Assembly (NCBI RefSeq): GCF_030161635.1
Contig: NZ_BSUO01000001.1
Location: 2,337,199 to 2,401,198 of the forward strand
Origin: Mobilicoccus caccae
GTDB lineage: Bacteria; Actinomycetota; Actinomycetes; Actinomycetales; Dermatophilaceae
DNA length: 64,000 nucleotides
Reading direction: 5' to 3'
Below the pieces are notes generated by a model. That model did not search any database. It was given only the letters and a program-made list of their open reading frames with translations, and was not told the DNA's origin. Shown in pieces: positions 8,876 to 17,975 of the stretch. Position 1 is the first letter of the stretch. Every line of letters begins with the position of its first letter. Both the position numbers and the translations under genes were made by a program.

Positions 8876-9571
8876 ATGACCACGCAGCAGACCGCCCTCC
8901 CACCCGTCGTCGATGCTGCGACCTGGAGGCGCGAGCTCGACGAGCTCCGGGTCCGCGAGAAGGCCGCCACCCGAGAGCTCGACGCGATCGCGGCCCAGCG
9001 CCGCCGCCTGCCGATGGTGGCCATGCCCGACTACACCTTGGACTCGAAGGACGGCCCCGTCCGCCTGGCCGACCTGTTCGACGGCCGGTCGCAGTTGATC
9101 ACCTACCACCACATGTGGTTCCCGGACTCCGAATGGCAGTGCCCTGGCTGCACCGGCTTCACCAGCCAGTTCACCCGCCTGGAGTTCCTGCGCGGCTATG
9201 ACGCCCGGTTCGTCATCGTCACCCAGGGCCCGATCCAGGAGGCCCTGGCCTACCGCGAGAAGGTGGGCAACGAGATGGAGTGGTACTCCACCGCGGACAG
9301 TTCCTTCGGCGCCGACGTCGATGCGCCGCCGAACGGTGGCTTCGCCGTCAACGTATTCCTGCGCGACGGTGATGCCGTGTACCGCACCTGGCACACCGCG
9401 GGACGGGGCACCGAACAGCTCTCCCACACCTTCGCCCTCATCGACCTGCTCCCCTGGGGCCGCCAGGAGCAGTGGCAGGACGTGCCGGCCGGATGGCCGC
9501 AATCCGAGACCTACGACAAATGGCTCGACTCCCCCGACGTCGCCGCACTCTACGGAAGGAACCCCTCATGA
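8876..9571 (+). CDS. DUF899 thioredoxin-like protein
   Basis: The 231-residue protein matches DUF899, a thioredoxin-fold family. It has an N-terminal helical region with WRRELDELRVREKA, then LADLFDGRSQLITYHHMWFP and the family cysteine segment WQCPGCTGF. Near the C terminus is FALIDLLPWGRQE. The enzymatic role of the family is not established, though a redox function is usually supposed. It is the first gene of a short operon and overlaps the next start by four bases (ATGA). It diverges from the TetR gene that probably regulates it. Confidence 0.85.
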   Translation: MTTQQTALPPVVDAATWRRELDELRVREKAATRELDAIAAQRRRLPMVAMPDYTLDSKDGPVRLADLFDGRSQLITYHHMWFPDSEWQCPGCTGFTSQFTRLEFLRGYDARFVIVTQGPIQEALAYREKVGNEMEWYSTADSSFGADVDAPPNGGFAVNVFLRDGDAVYRTWHTAGRGTEQLSHTFALIDLLPWGRQEQWQDVPAGWPQSETYDKWLDSPDVAALYGRNPS

Positions 9572-10073
9572 CCAGCGAGAACGCACCCGCCGGCGCCACA
9601 CAGCTCATCGCCGAGCGAACCATCGCCGCCACACCCCCGGCGATCTTCGCCCTGCTCACGGACCCCGCTCGACACCACCACACAGAACCGACGGACTGGG
9701 TGCGCGGCAGCCTGGAGGAGTCTCCCCGCCGATCACGGAGGTCGACCAGGTGTTCGGCATCGAGATGTTCCACGTCAACGCCGGCGGCCGGTACGAGATG
9801 CACAACCGCGTCACGGTCCTGGACCCGGGCCGAGCCATCGCCTGGGAGCCGTCGCAGTACTCGCCCGAGGGCGTCCTGGAGGGTGGAGGCTGGTTCTGAC
9901 GGTACGACCTGGAACCGGTGGACGAGGGGACCCGCGTGCGCCTCACCTACGACTGGGCCGCCACCCCGCCGGAGATCGCCGAACAGATCGGCGGTCTGCC
10001 GTCGGTCGACACGGCACACCTCGATCGCTCCCTCGCCTCCCTGGCCCAGGCGGTGGAGTCCGGCCGGAGCTGA
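9568..10073 (+). pseudogene. SRPBCC/AHSA1-family gene with a frameshift and an in-frame stop
   Basis: The start (ATG overlapping the DUF899 stop) leads into the AHSA1/polyketide-cyclase-like sequence TQLIAERTIAATPPAIFALLTDP. After a C run (9724-9727) the homology moves to another frame (ITEVDQVFGIEMFHVNAGG). At 9897-9899 a TGA stands where family members usually have an aromatic residue, and the same frame then continues (RYDLEPVDEGTRVRLTYDW) to a TGA at 10071-10073. One added C makes the length 507 nt. The frameshift resembles the sequencing-type indels elsewhere, but the stop codon is a substitution, so real inactivation is possible. Confidence 0.65.
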
Positions 10074-10126
10074 TCGCACCGCCCGTCGAGGCGGCCGGGG
10101 ATCTCAGTGAGGACCGACGCCCCGAA

Positions 10127-10139
10127 TCTGATTATCAGA
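10127..10139. promoter_or_regulatory. Perfect palindrome, probable Phd operator
   Basis: The 13-base sequence tctgattatcaga is a perfect palindrome around a central T. It lies 12 bases upstream of the antitoxin ATG. AT-rich palindromes in this position are the usual binding sites of Phd/YefM proteins, which repress their own operon. The assignment rests on position and symmetry. Confidence 0.6.
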
Positions 10140-10151
10140 TATCGTGAGGTC

Positions 10152-10409
10152 ATGAGAACGATCAGCGCCACCGACGCGTCCAGGCAGTTCTCCGACCTGC
10201 TCGACGCGATCGAGGCCGGCGAATCCGTCGTCGTGACCCGAGGCAAGCGGCCGATCGCCGAGATCCGGCCGGCGCGCAGACGCGCGGGCCGCGACCTACG
10301 CCTCGCCCTCGCGGACATCGCTGCTCCTGACGAGCAGTTCGTCGCAGACATCGAGAGTGCTGTCGCTGCCGTGTCACAGGAGGTGCCCGACCCGTGGCGC
10401 GACGCCTGA
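10152..10409 (+). CDS. Phd/YefM-family antitoxin
   Basis: The 85-residue protein opens with MRTISATDASRQFSDLLDAI and continues ESVVVTRGKRPIAEIRP, the standard Phd/YefM DNA-binding fold. The charged C-terminal half should wrap the toxin. The ATG at 10152 has GAGG just upstream, so the 15-residue longer reading from 10107, which would run through the palindrome, is unlikely. Its end overlaps the VapC-type toxin gene by 16 bases, the tight coupling expected of a toxin-antitoxin operon. Confidence 0.85.
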   Translation: MRTISATDASRQFSDLLDAIEAGESVVVTRGKRPIAEIRPARRRAGRDLRLALADIAAPDEQFVADIESAVAAVSQEVPDPWRDA

Positions 10410-10792
10410 TCCTCGACACCACCATGCTCATCGCCTACGAGAGGGGCCTCGTCGATCAGGCGTCGCTCGACGATGACGACCTGGCCATCGCCTCGCTCAC
10501 CGTGGCCGAGCACCGGACGGGGATCGAACTCGCCGACACCGTCGATCGCGCTGCTGAACGTGCTCGGGCGCTGGCCGCGATCGAGGAGAACGTGGAGGTT
10601 CTCGACTACACCCGGGGAACGGCGGCGCACCACGCACGCCTCATCGCGCACACCCGTCGCACGGGCCGGCCTCGCGGCGCCCACGACCTGATCATCGCGG
10701 CCCATGCCGCCGAGACCACCCGGGTGCTGCTCAGCAGTGACGCCGCGGCCCGATTTGGCGACCTACCCGGAGTGATCGCCGAGGAGCCCTGA
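10394..10792 (+). CDS. vapC: VapC-family PIN-domain toxin
   Basis: This 132-residue PIN-domain ribonuclease starts at GTG. The acidic metal-binding set is visible as D8 (LILDTTML), E39 (VAEHRTGIEL), D98 (RGAHDLIIAAHA) and D116 (LLSSDAAARF). Such toxins cut specific RNAs when the partner antitoxin is lost. The 16-base overlap with the Phd gene shows translational coupling. Its last 30 bases overlap the end of the convergent LysR gene. Confidence 0.85.
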   Translation: MARRLILDTTMLIAYERGLVDQASLDDDDLAIASLTVAEHRTGIELADTVDRAAERARALAAIEENVEVLDYTRGTAAHHARLIAHTRRTGRPRGAHDLIIAAHAAETTRVLLSSDAAARFGDLPGVIAEEP

Positions 10793-11767
10793 GGTCGTCC
10801 TCGTGGGGCACTCCTCACCCTTCGCGTCACGTGCTCGCCCCACCCACGCACACCCCGCGGGCAGAACAAGCCCACGCTCCCGCGCACCGGTGATCACCTC
10901 CAGCAAGGCGAGAGCAGCGCGGGACAACGGCCTCAACGGGTCGCGGACGACCCAGATCTGCCGCGTGAGAACAGGTTCCACGAGCGGGACCAGGTGCGCT
11001 CCCGAGAAGCTCGTCAGCGGCCCGACGAGTGCCGGCACCACCGTGACGCCGGCCCCGGCCGCGACGAGACCGGCGACGGAGACGACGCTGCTCGCCTGCG
11101 TCGTCCGCCCGAGGCTCACCTCACCGGCCAGGAGCGCGTCGTCGACGAGCGTGCGGATGCTGCTCTGCGCGGTGAACTGCACGAAGTCGCTGCCTGCGAG
11201 CTCGGCCCACGCGACGGACTCCCGGCCGACCCACGCATGCCCCGGAGGGCACAGGGCGTAGAACCGATCGGTGGCGATGGGGATCGACACGAGTCGATCA
11301 ACGTCTGGGGGTCTGCTCGACACGGCGAAATCCACCTCACCGGCGCCGACCATCACCTCCACCTGTCGCGCGAGCCCATCGACGACCGTCAGCGCGACAT
11401 CCGGCCGCTCCCGGCGATATTCGGCGAGCACCGGCGGCAGCAGGCAGGCCGCCAGCGAGGGCAGAGCAGCCAGTGACACCGAACCGCGCGACCCCTGGAG
11501 GTAGCCGTCGAGGTGGGCGAGGGCGCGATCGACCTCGGCGACGGTATGCCTGGCCAGCGCGATGACCTGCTCGCCCTCGGCCGTCGGATGCACCCGCCGG
11601 GTCGTGCGCTCCAGCAGCCTGACCCCCACCCGACGCTCCAGCTCGGCCACCGTGCGACTGAGCGAGGACTGTGCGACGTGCAGGCGCGTCGCGGCCGCGG
11701 AGAACCCGCCTGCGTCGACCACAGCAAGCAGGACCCGCAGGTGACGGACATCCACATCGATGCTCAC
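10763..11767 (-). CDS. LysR-family transcriptional regulator
   Basis: The 334-residue protein has an N-terminal winged helix-turn-helix (residues 5-65: VRHLRVLLAVVDAGGFSAAA, HVAQSSLSRTVAELER) and a periplasmic-binding-protein-like effector domain (about 95-300). It is divergent from citM and the two atuA-type genes and separated from them by 94 bases. LysR proteins usually activate the divergent operon in response to its substrate, here probably a carboxylate. The gene ends 30 bases inside the convergent vapC. Confidence 0.85.
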   Translation of the reverse strand: MSIDVDVRHLRVLLAVVDAGGFSAAATRLHVAQSSLSRTVAELERRVGVRLLERTTRRVHPTAEGEQVIALARHTVAEVDRALAHLDGYLQGSRGSVSLAALPSLAACLLPPVLAEYRRERPDVALTVVDGLARQVEVMVGAGEVDFAVSSRPPDVDRLVSIPIATDRFYALCPPGHAWVGRESVAWAELAGSDFVQFTAQSSIRTLVDDALLAGEVSLGRTTQASSVVSVAGLVAAGAGVTVVPALVGPLTSFSGAHLVPLVEPVLTRQIWVVRDPLRPLSRAALALLEVITGARERGLVLPAGCAWVGRARDAKGEECPTRTTSGLLGDHSG

Positions 11768-11861
11768 AGCGCATGAATCTAGCGGAGATCGATGTTGGAC
11801 GTGATTGCCATCACCGCTGAATGCTGAGGCATCCCCTCACCGACCTGCCTCAGGGAGCGAC

Positions 11862-13219
11862 ATGCTCACACTCGCCGGATTCCTCACCATCGGCGTCATC
11901 CTCGCGCTACTGCTGTCCAATCGCGTCGCCGCCGTCGTCGCACTCGCCGGCGTCCCGATCCTCGCCGCCCTCCTCACCGGCTTCTCCCCCACCGAGATCG
12001 GCAAGTTCGCCGCCGATGGCATCAAGGGCGTCGCACCGACCGCGACGATGTTCGTCTTCGCCATCGTCTTCTTCGGCGTCATGCGCGACGCGGGCCTGTT
12101 CGACCCGATCATCGAACGCATCGTCAAACTCGCCGGTAACGCCCCCGTCACCGTCGCCGTCGCGACGACCGCGCTGGCGATCGTCGCCCACCTCGACGGC
12201 GCCGGAGCCACGACCTTCCTCATCGCGATCCCGGCGATGCTGCCGGTGTTCGACCGTCTCGGCATGAGCCGCCTCGTCCTCGCCACGTGCGTCGGAATGG
12301 GCGCGGGCGTCATGAATCTGATGCCGTGGGGCGGCCCTACCGCCCGCGCCGCGACGACGACCGGCGTCTCGGCGAACGAACTCTGGTTGCCGCTCATCCC
12401 CGCGCAGATCGCCGGCATCGTGACGGTTCTCGTGTTCGCCGCGATTCTCGGACGTCGGGAGCAGCGCCGCATCGCCGCTGCCGGTGGACCATCCGCGTTC
12501 ACCGGTCCCGTCGACTCCGACGACACCGCAGACGCCACCGCCCCCGCGCCCTCGGGCGAGACCACCGACGCCTCGACCTCCACCCTGCGTCGGCCGCGTT
12601 TGTATTGGGTCAATGTCGTGCTGACCCTCGCGACGATCGGGGCGCTCGTGTTCTCTGTCTCGACCCCGGAACTGATCTTCCTCGCGGCCGTCGTCATCGC
12701 ACTGCTCATCAACTACCCCGGCCTCAAGGTGCAGACCGCCCGTATCGAGGCGCACGCCCACGGGGCGATGCTCATGGCCTCGACTCTGCTCGCGGCCGGT
12801 GTCTTCCTCGGCATCCTCGACGAGTCCGGCATGATCGAGGCGATGGCGCAGTCCGCCGCCTCGGTGATCCCGGCCGGTGCGGCGCCCGCACTCCCCTCAT
12901 CGTCGGCGTGCTCGGCGTGCCGCTGTCGCTGCTCTTCGGCCCCGACGCCTACTACTTCGGAATGCTGCCGGTGCTCATCGGTATCGGCGAGCAGTTCGGC
13001 GTCAGTGGCGTCGACATCGCGCAGGCCTCGATCCTCGGCGAGGAGACCGTCGGATTCCCGATCAGCCCGATGACCGGCTCGTTCTACCTGCTGGTCGGCC
13101 TGGCCGGCGTCGACATCGGCCGGCACATCCGCCACCTCATCGGGTGGGCGTGGGCCGCCAGCCTGGTCATGCTCGCCGTGGCCGTACTCACCGGGGCGGT
13201 GCCGCTGTGGGCCGCGTGA
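11862..13219 (+). CDS. CitMHS-family citrate/carboxylate transporter, one frameshift in this sequence
   Basis: This polytopic membrane protein belongs to the CitM group (metal-citrate:H+ symport). It has FADGIKGVAPTATMF-type N-terminal spans, HLDGAGATTFLIAIPAMLP, and MNLMPWGGPTARAA. The C-terminal half (FGPDAYYFGMLPVLIGIGEQ, FPISPMTGSFYLLVGLAGVD) is in another frame after a C run at 12893-12896. One restored C gives 1359 nt, 452 residues. The ATG at 11862 is supported by AGGGA nine bases upstream. The stop overlaps the GTG of the next gene. As first gene of a LysR-controlled operon it probably imports the acid degraded by the following enzymes. Confidence 0.75.
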
Positions 13220-14557
13220 CGCCTGTGCGGATCGGCGCCGGCGCCGGGTTCGCCGGCGACCGCATCGACCCCGCAGTCGAACTGGCCGAACGCGCCGAAC
13301 TGGACTACCTCGTCTTCGAATGCCTCGGCGAGCGCACGGTCGCCCTCGGCCACAAGCGGCGCCGCGAGGACCCGGCCACCGGATTCGACCCCCTGCTCGA
13401 GGCCCGGATGCGTGCGGTGCTGCCCGCGTGCCATCGCCAGGGCACGCGAATCATCACGAACTCCGGCTCCGCCAACCCGACGGCCGCCGGCGAGCTCATC
13501 GCCCGTGTCGCTACCGAACTCGGCCTCGACGGGCTGCGTATCGCGGTCGTCACCGGCGACGACATCACCCACCTGGTCGCCGACCTCGACCCCATGCTGT
13601 GGGAGACCGGTGAGCCGTTGTCGCGCTGGCCGCACCCCCTGATGTCCGCGAACGTCTACATCGGGGCCGAGCCGATCGCCGAAGCCCTCGCCCGCGGCGC
13701 AGACGTCGTCGTGACCGGGCGCTGCGCCGACCCCTCCTCTACGTCGGGCCACTGGCCCACGAGTTCGGGTGGGACCTGAGCGATCCCGACATCGCCGGCA
13801 AGGGCACGGTCGTCGGTCACCTTCTCGAATGCGCAGGTCAGCTCACAGGCGGGTACTTCGCCGATCCGCTGACGAAGCCGGTCGAGGGGATGGCTCGCTT
13901 GGGCTTTCCCTACGCCGAGGTCGCCTCCGACGGCACCGCGATACTGACGAAACCCCCGGAAGCGGCGGCCGCGTCGACACGCAGACGTGCGCCGAGCAGC
14001 TGCTCTACGAGGTCGACGACCCGAGGAGCTACCTGACTCCCGACGTCGTCGCCGACTTCTCGGCGGTGCGCTTCGAGCAGCAGGGGGTCGACCGGGTGGC
14101 GGTGTCCGGCGCCACCGGGCGCACCCGGCCGGACACCCTCAAGGTCACCCTCGGTTTCGACGAGGGCTGGCAGGGCGAAGGGCAGATCACCTACGCCGGG
14201 CCGCGATGCCTGGACCGAGCGCGATGGGCCGGCGAGATCGTCAGCGCACGCCTCGTCGACGTCCACGGCCTGACGCCGGAGCAGATCGACGTCGAGTACA
14301 TCGGCGCCGGCGCGGCCTTCCGCGGGCTCACCGACCCGAGCGACCCGACCGAGGTGCGGCTGCGCGTGGCCGTCCACACCCCGGACGAACAGCGGGCCAA
14401 GGCTGCCGGCTGGGAGGTCGAAGCGCTGTACACGAACGGGCCCACGGGTGGTGGTGGCGCCCGCCGCTCGCACGGCTCGGTCGTCGCGGTGCGCTCGTGC
14501 GACATCGCCCGGGACCGCGTGCGTACCACCGTGACGACGATCGGAGCAGACCGATGA
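13216..14557 (+). CDS. AtuA-type (DUF1446) acyl-CoA catabolic protein, two frameshifts in this sequence
   Basis: The protein matches the AtuA/DUF1446 family of the acyclic terpene utilisation locus. The start is VRIGAGAGFAGDRIDPA, followed by DYLVFECLGERTVAL and GADVVVTGRCAD. The frame then shifts at 13736-13737 and again at a C run (13953-13957). With one base restored at each site the gene is 1344 nt, 447 residues, and ends with ERAHGWWW-free frame text GGARRSHGSVVAV. The GTG at 13216 overlaps the citM stop by four bases. AtuA proteins are needed for growth on citronellol-type acids, but their reaction is not established to my knowledge. Confidence 0.7.
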
Positions 14558-14877
14558 TCCTCGACGACATCGCGACAGCACGAACCGGCGACAAGGGCGA
14601 CACGCTCATCCTGGCCCTGTTCCCCCGGGACGGGGCCGCCTACCGGCATGTGACCGAGCACGTCACCCCTGAGCGGATCGCCGCGCACTTCGGCGACGCC
14701 GTGACGGGCACGGTCACCCGGGTCGAGATGCCACAACTACCCGGCCTCGTCTACCGCATCCCCGGCGTCCTGGGCGCCGGCGTCACGGCCTCACCCACGC
14801 TCGACGGCCACGGCAAGACCCTCAGCTCCTACGCCCTGACCCTCCCCCTCCCCGACCTCGACCACAAGGAGCGATGA
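14554..14877 (+). CDS. AtuA C-terminal-domain-like small protein
   Basis: The 107-residue protein (MILDDIATARTGDKGDTLIL) matches the small C-terminal domain that is fused to AtuA in some organisms and separate in others. GDKGD near the start is the characteristic turn. It overlaps the preceding gene by four bases (ATGA), so the two products are probably made together and act as one two-subunit protein. Its 3' end is overlapped for 87 bases by a convergent gene of unknown function. Confidence 0.65.
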   Translation: MILDDIATARTGDKGDTLILALFPRDGAAYRHVTEHVTPERIAAHFGDAVTGTVTRVEMPQLPGLVYRIPGVLGAGVTASPTLDGHGKTLSSYALTLPLPDLDHKER

Positions 14878-15447
14878 CGACGATGTCTCGACCGGTCGTG
14901 TCAGGGCAGCGCCAGAGGGTCCGGCATCGTGGGACGAGTCAGCACTCCCCCACTCCGCGGCGCCGCGCACGAGCACGATCTCCCGCACGACGTTGTCGAC
15001 CGCCTCGATGAGGTAGAGACGCCCGTCGCTGCGTTCAGCAGCGATGGTCCCCTCGACGACGTGATCGAACGTGAATTTCTCGAAGTCCTTGCGGCCATCA
15101 CTGGCGGCGTGAGCGCCAGGCTTCAGGAAATGCTCGATGAGGTAGGTGATCTCAGGGATCGGCGCGTTGGACTTGTCCGCCTCCTGCCAACGCAGATGGG
15201 TGCCATCGACACTGGGTGCCCAGTCAACCCAGCGAGGTGTGCGGGAGTCGCGCGTCCCTGATGCAGGTACCGCCCCGGTGGCGAACGCGTGAGCCCTCTC
15301 GGCGCGTGGATTCATCGCGGCCGGGTACGGATCGTGGGGATGCAACGCAAACTCCGTCTGCTGGTGGGCACGCAACCACGTCACCTCCTCCTGGCACAGC
15401 GACGGTGTGATGGTCAGTGCGCCGAGATAGCGCGTCTGCATGCCCAT
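14791..15447 (-). CDS. Hypothetical protein with an early conserved-looking core
   Basis: The 218-residue product starts MGMQTRYLGALTITPSLCQ, six bases after AGGAG, which fixes the ATG at 15447. Residues 1-165 look like a real folded domain, with WVDWAPSVDGTHLRWQEADK, YLIEHFLKPGAHA, FDHVVEGTIAAERSDGRLYL and VREIVLVRG. I recall similar unnamed actinobacterial proteins but cannot assign a function. The last 50 residues lack structure and run 87 bases into the convergent atuA-type gene, so a lost stop through an indel near 14940 is possible. Confidence 0.6.
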   Translation of the reverse strand: MGMQTRYLGALTITPSLCQEEVTWLRAHQQTEFALHPHDPYPAAMNPRAERAHAFATGAVPASGTRDSRTPRWVDWAPSVDGTHLRWQEADKSNAPIPEITYLIEHFLKPGAHAASDGRKDFEKFTFDHVVEGTIAAERSDGRLYLIEAVDNVVREIVLVRGAAEWGSADSSHDAGPSGAALTRPVETSSSSLLVVEVGEGEGQGVGAEGLAVAVERG

Positions 15448-15571
15448 GGTCGACTCCTGGATCGGTAGGTGGAGCCGTCAGGTCATCACAACCCGAAGCC
15501 CACCTCTCCCGGATATCCACAGCGTGTGGAGTGGGCGTCCGAAGACGACCGTCGGTGACGAGGATGCCGGG

Positions 15572-16081
15572 ATGCAGACACAGCGACACGCTCAATTCAC
15601 ACTCGCCACGCCGCCCGTCAGCCTCGCGGCCATCCTCGAAGCCGGCGACGCCCGCCTGGGCCGCACGATCGTCGCCCACGTCGATGAGGAGACGCAGGCA
15701 CTCCTCGGCGTCCGCACCCTCGACACTCCGACACCGATGACCAGGCATGATCGAACGTCCCGGGATGCGGCCGACCGAACCCAGATGGAGCTGAGCGATC
15801 AGCTGAGGGAGATCGCTGAGGACATGGTCCCGGCCCGGACGTGGGTAGGCGGGGGCATCAACCCCATCCCCGGGGAGCTGTACACCGTCGTGTGCCGCGA
15901 GGGAAGGGTCATCGACACCCTGGTCGAATGGCAGTTCATGGAGGCCTGGCACTTCAGCAATCACGGAACGGCTGCATTCAGCGCCGATACATACGTCGTG
16001 ACGCCCCACGGGTGGACTGGAGCCTTGGATCGGCGAGCCGGTCTCGAACCTCGGCTCGACCATGGGACTAGCCTGCTCTGA
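15572..16081 (+). CDS. Hypothetical protein
   Basis: From the ATG at 15572 (AGGA seven bases upstream) the frame encodes 169 residues beginning MQTQRHAQFTLATPPVSLAA. The best-structured part is the C-terminal half (GELYTVVCREGRVIDTLVEW, MEAWHFSNHGTAAFSADTYV), which reads like a small beta-rich domain. No family is recognised, and there is no signal peptide or membrane span. It diverges from the previous hypothetical gene across 124 bases, so the two may share regulation. Confidence 0.55.
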   Translation: MQTQRHAQFTLATPPVSLAAILEAGDARLGRTIVAHVDEETQALLGVRTLDTPTPMTRHDRTSRDAADRTQMELSDQLREIAEDMVPARTWVGGGINPIPGELYTVVCREGRVIDTLVEWQFMEAWHFSNHGTAAFSADTYVVTPHGWTGALDRRAGLEPRLDHGTSLL

Positions 16082-16100
16082 CTGTTGGCACCGGGGGCGT

Positions 16101-16124
16101 CCGAGGGATTCGATTCCCCCTCGG
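16101..16124. terminator. Short hairpin between convergent genes
   Basis: ccgaggg (16101-16107) and ccctcgg (16118-16124) form a 7-bp stem with a 10-base loop. It lies between the convergent ends of the hypothetical gene and egtB. No T run follows. It may act as a weak bidirectional terminator. Confidence 0.35.
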
Positions 16125-16216
16125 GCACGGCGCAACACCAGCGCCATCAAGGCATGGATCACCCTAGGCGGTGCCCCGGGATCGGCCTCAAGGGTCGGCG
16201 CGAGCGCCCGACGAGG

Positions 16217-17458
16217 TCACCGGGCCAGGCGCAGCCCGGTGAAGGCCCACGTCGACGCCGCCGGATAGAAGTTGCGGTACGTCGTGCGCTGGTGTCCCGG
16301 CGGGGTGACCGCGCTCGCGCCCCGCAGGACGTGCTGGTCGTTCATGAACTTGCCGTTGTACTCGCCGACGGCGCCCTCGACGGGCGCGAACCCGGGGTAG
16401 GGCAGGTAGGCGCTGGAGGTCCATTCCCAGACGCCGCCGAGCGTGACGTCGGACGCCGGCGCCGGGTGGCAGCGGTCGGGGTCGAGCAGCGGGCCATCGA
16501 CGCGCGGCCGGCTCGTCGCCCACGCCTCCCACTCCTGCTCGGTCGGAAGCCGGCAGCCGGCCCAGCGGGCGAACGCGTCGGCCTCGAAGAACGAGACGTG
16601 ACAGACGGGTTCGGCGGCGATGACCGGGCGGCGTCCCGACAGGGTGAACGTCGTCCACGCGCCGTCGTCCTCCTGCTGCCAGTAGCCGGGCGCCCGCCGG
16701 TCGCTGCCCTGCAGGGCGCCCCATCCGTCGGAGAGCCACAGCTCGGGACGGGTGTAGCCGCCGTCGGCGATGAACTCCATCCACTCCCCGTTGGCGACCT
16801 GCCGCGAGGCCAGCTCGACGTCCTCGAGCCAGACGCGGTGCCGCGGGCCCTCGTTGTCGTAGGCGAATCCCAGGCCGTCGTGGCCGATCTCGGCGAGGCC
16901 GCCGGGCACGTGGGTCCAGGTACAGGGTGCCGTCGGCGAGTGTTCGTCGGGGGCGCGCTCGACGTACACGGGCTGCACGATGTTGCGCGACAGCAGGTGC
17001 TTGAGGTCCATGAGCAGCAACTCCTGGTGCTGCTGCTCGTGGTGGCAGCCGAGCTCGACGAGCGCGAGACGGTCGTCGTCGAGCCGGCCCGCCTCGAGGG
17101 CGGCGTCGACCTGCTCCTCGACGTCGCGGCGGTAGGCGGCGACCTCGGCGACTCCGGGACGGGTGACGAGGCCACGATCGGGGCGCGGGTGCCGGGCCCC
17201 GACGGCCTCGTAATAGCTGTTGAAGAGGAACCGGAACGCCGGATGACGGGGCCGGTAGGCGGGATCGGCGCCGAGCACGAACTCCTCGAAGAACCACGTC
17301 GTGTGGGCGCGATGCCACTTGACGGGGCTCGCCTCCGTCATCGACTGCGGGGTCTGGTCCTCGGGGGACAGGTCGCGCGTGAGGCGATCGGTGAGGGTGC
17401 GCACCGTGCGGAACGTCTCGAGGAGGTCCGTGTGAGTGCGGGGCGGGGCGGTGGTCAT
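16217..17458 (-). CDS. egtB: Ergothioneine biosynthesis sulfoxide synthase EgtB
   Basis: This 413-residue protein joins an N-terminal DinB-type four-helix domain (about 1-160) to a C-terminal formylglycine-generating-enzyme-like domain (about 185-410). Iron-ligand histidines are visible in KWHRAHTTWFFEEF and in HHEQQH at residues 139-144. The C-terminal half has GCRLPTEQEWEAWA, GGVWEWTSSAYLPYPGF and YRNFYPAASTWAFTGLRLAR. EgtB couples gamma-glutamylcysteine (or cysteine) to trimethylhistidine using oxygen. The egtA, egtC and egtD genes are not adjacent, so the pathway is either split elsewhere or this copy stands alone. Both ends of the protein look complete. Confidence 0.9.
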   Translation of the reverse strand: MTTAPPRTHTDLLETFRTVRTLTDRLTRDLSPEDQTPQSMTEASPVKWHRAHTTWFFEEFVLGADPAYRPRHPAFRFLFNSYYEAVGARHPRPDRGLVTRPGVAEVAAYRRDVEEQVDAALEAGRLDDDRLALVELGCHHEQQHQELLLMDLKHLLSRNIVQPVYVERAPDEHSPTAPCTWTHVPGGLAEIGHDGLGFAYDNEGPRHRVWLEDVELASRQVANGEWMEFIADGGYTRPELWLSDGWGALQGSDRRAPGYWQQEDDGAWTTFTLSGRRPVIAAEPVCHVSFFEADAFARWAGCRLPTEQEWEAWATSRPRVDGPLLDPDRCHPAPASDVTLGGVWEWTSSAYLPYPGFAPVEGAVGEYNGKFMNDQHVLRGASAVTPPGHQRTTYRNFYPAASTWAFTGLRLAR

Positions 17459-17554
17459 GGTCGTCCTCCATGCGTCTGGGTGACCGGGTGAGTGTCCCGA
17501 CGGGCTGCGGTCGTTCGAGCTTCGGACGGGACCACGCTACCCATCCGACGCGCG

Positions 17555-17850
17555 TCATCGGCCCCGTCGAGGGACGCGGGCGGCGTGGTCGTCCAGGGCC
17601 CGCAGGATGTCGGGGGAACGCCAGATCATGCCGCGGCTCTTGTCGTCCTGCCGCCCGACGAGGATCCCTGTCCTGACGAGCGCGTCGATGTGACGGTGCA
17701 CATTGGTGCCCCCCGTCACCTCCTCGGCGAGCCGCGCATCCATGACCGGATGGGCGAACAAGCCGTCGGCCAGACGGCGGGCCGCGGAGTCGGAGCGCAG
17801 ACCGACCAGTCGCTGCGAGAACTCCTCCCTGATCACGAGCTCTCGCCGCG
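17555..17850 (-). pseudogene. Remnant of a Fic-family protein (C-terminal winged helix only)
   Basis: About 95 residues match the C-terminal helix-turn-helix part of actinobacterial Fic proteins: FSQRLVGLRSDSAARRLADG, FAHPVMDARLAEEVTG, HRHIDALVRTGILVGRQDDK and WRSPDILRALDDHAAR. The Fic core with its HPFxxGNGR motif is absent, and sequence upstream in this frame has no family resemblance. The gene is therefore 5'-truncated. A MITE-like repeat lies about 125 bases further upstream, which may mark the site of the rearrangement. No start codon is proposed. Confidence 0.6.
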
Positions 17851-17975
17851 ACGGGTACTGCCCCCTTCTGCGCCGTCCGCCTTCCGCAACCTGGCACCCC
17901 TGGTGCTCGGCGAGTCGGGCCGGCGGCTCGGGCAGCAGATGACCCCCGTGCAGGGCAGGGGCGGGGCGGCCCAAT

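Noticed and set aside
16091..16130. A tRNA T-arm-like string (gggattcgattcccc-type) in the gap between two convergent genes
   Set aside because: No acceptor, D or anticodon arm can be built around it. It is better read as a short hairpin between convergent genes.
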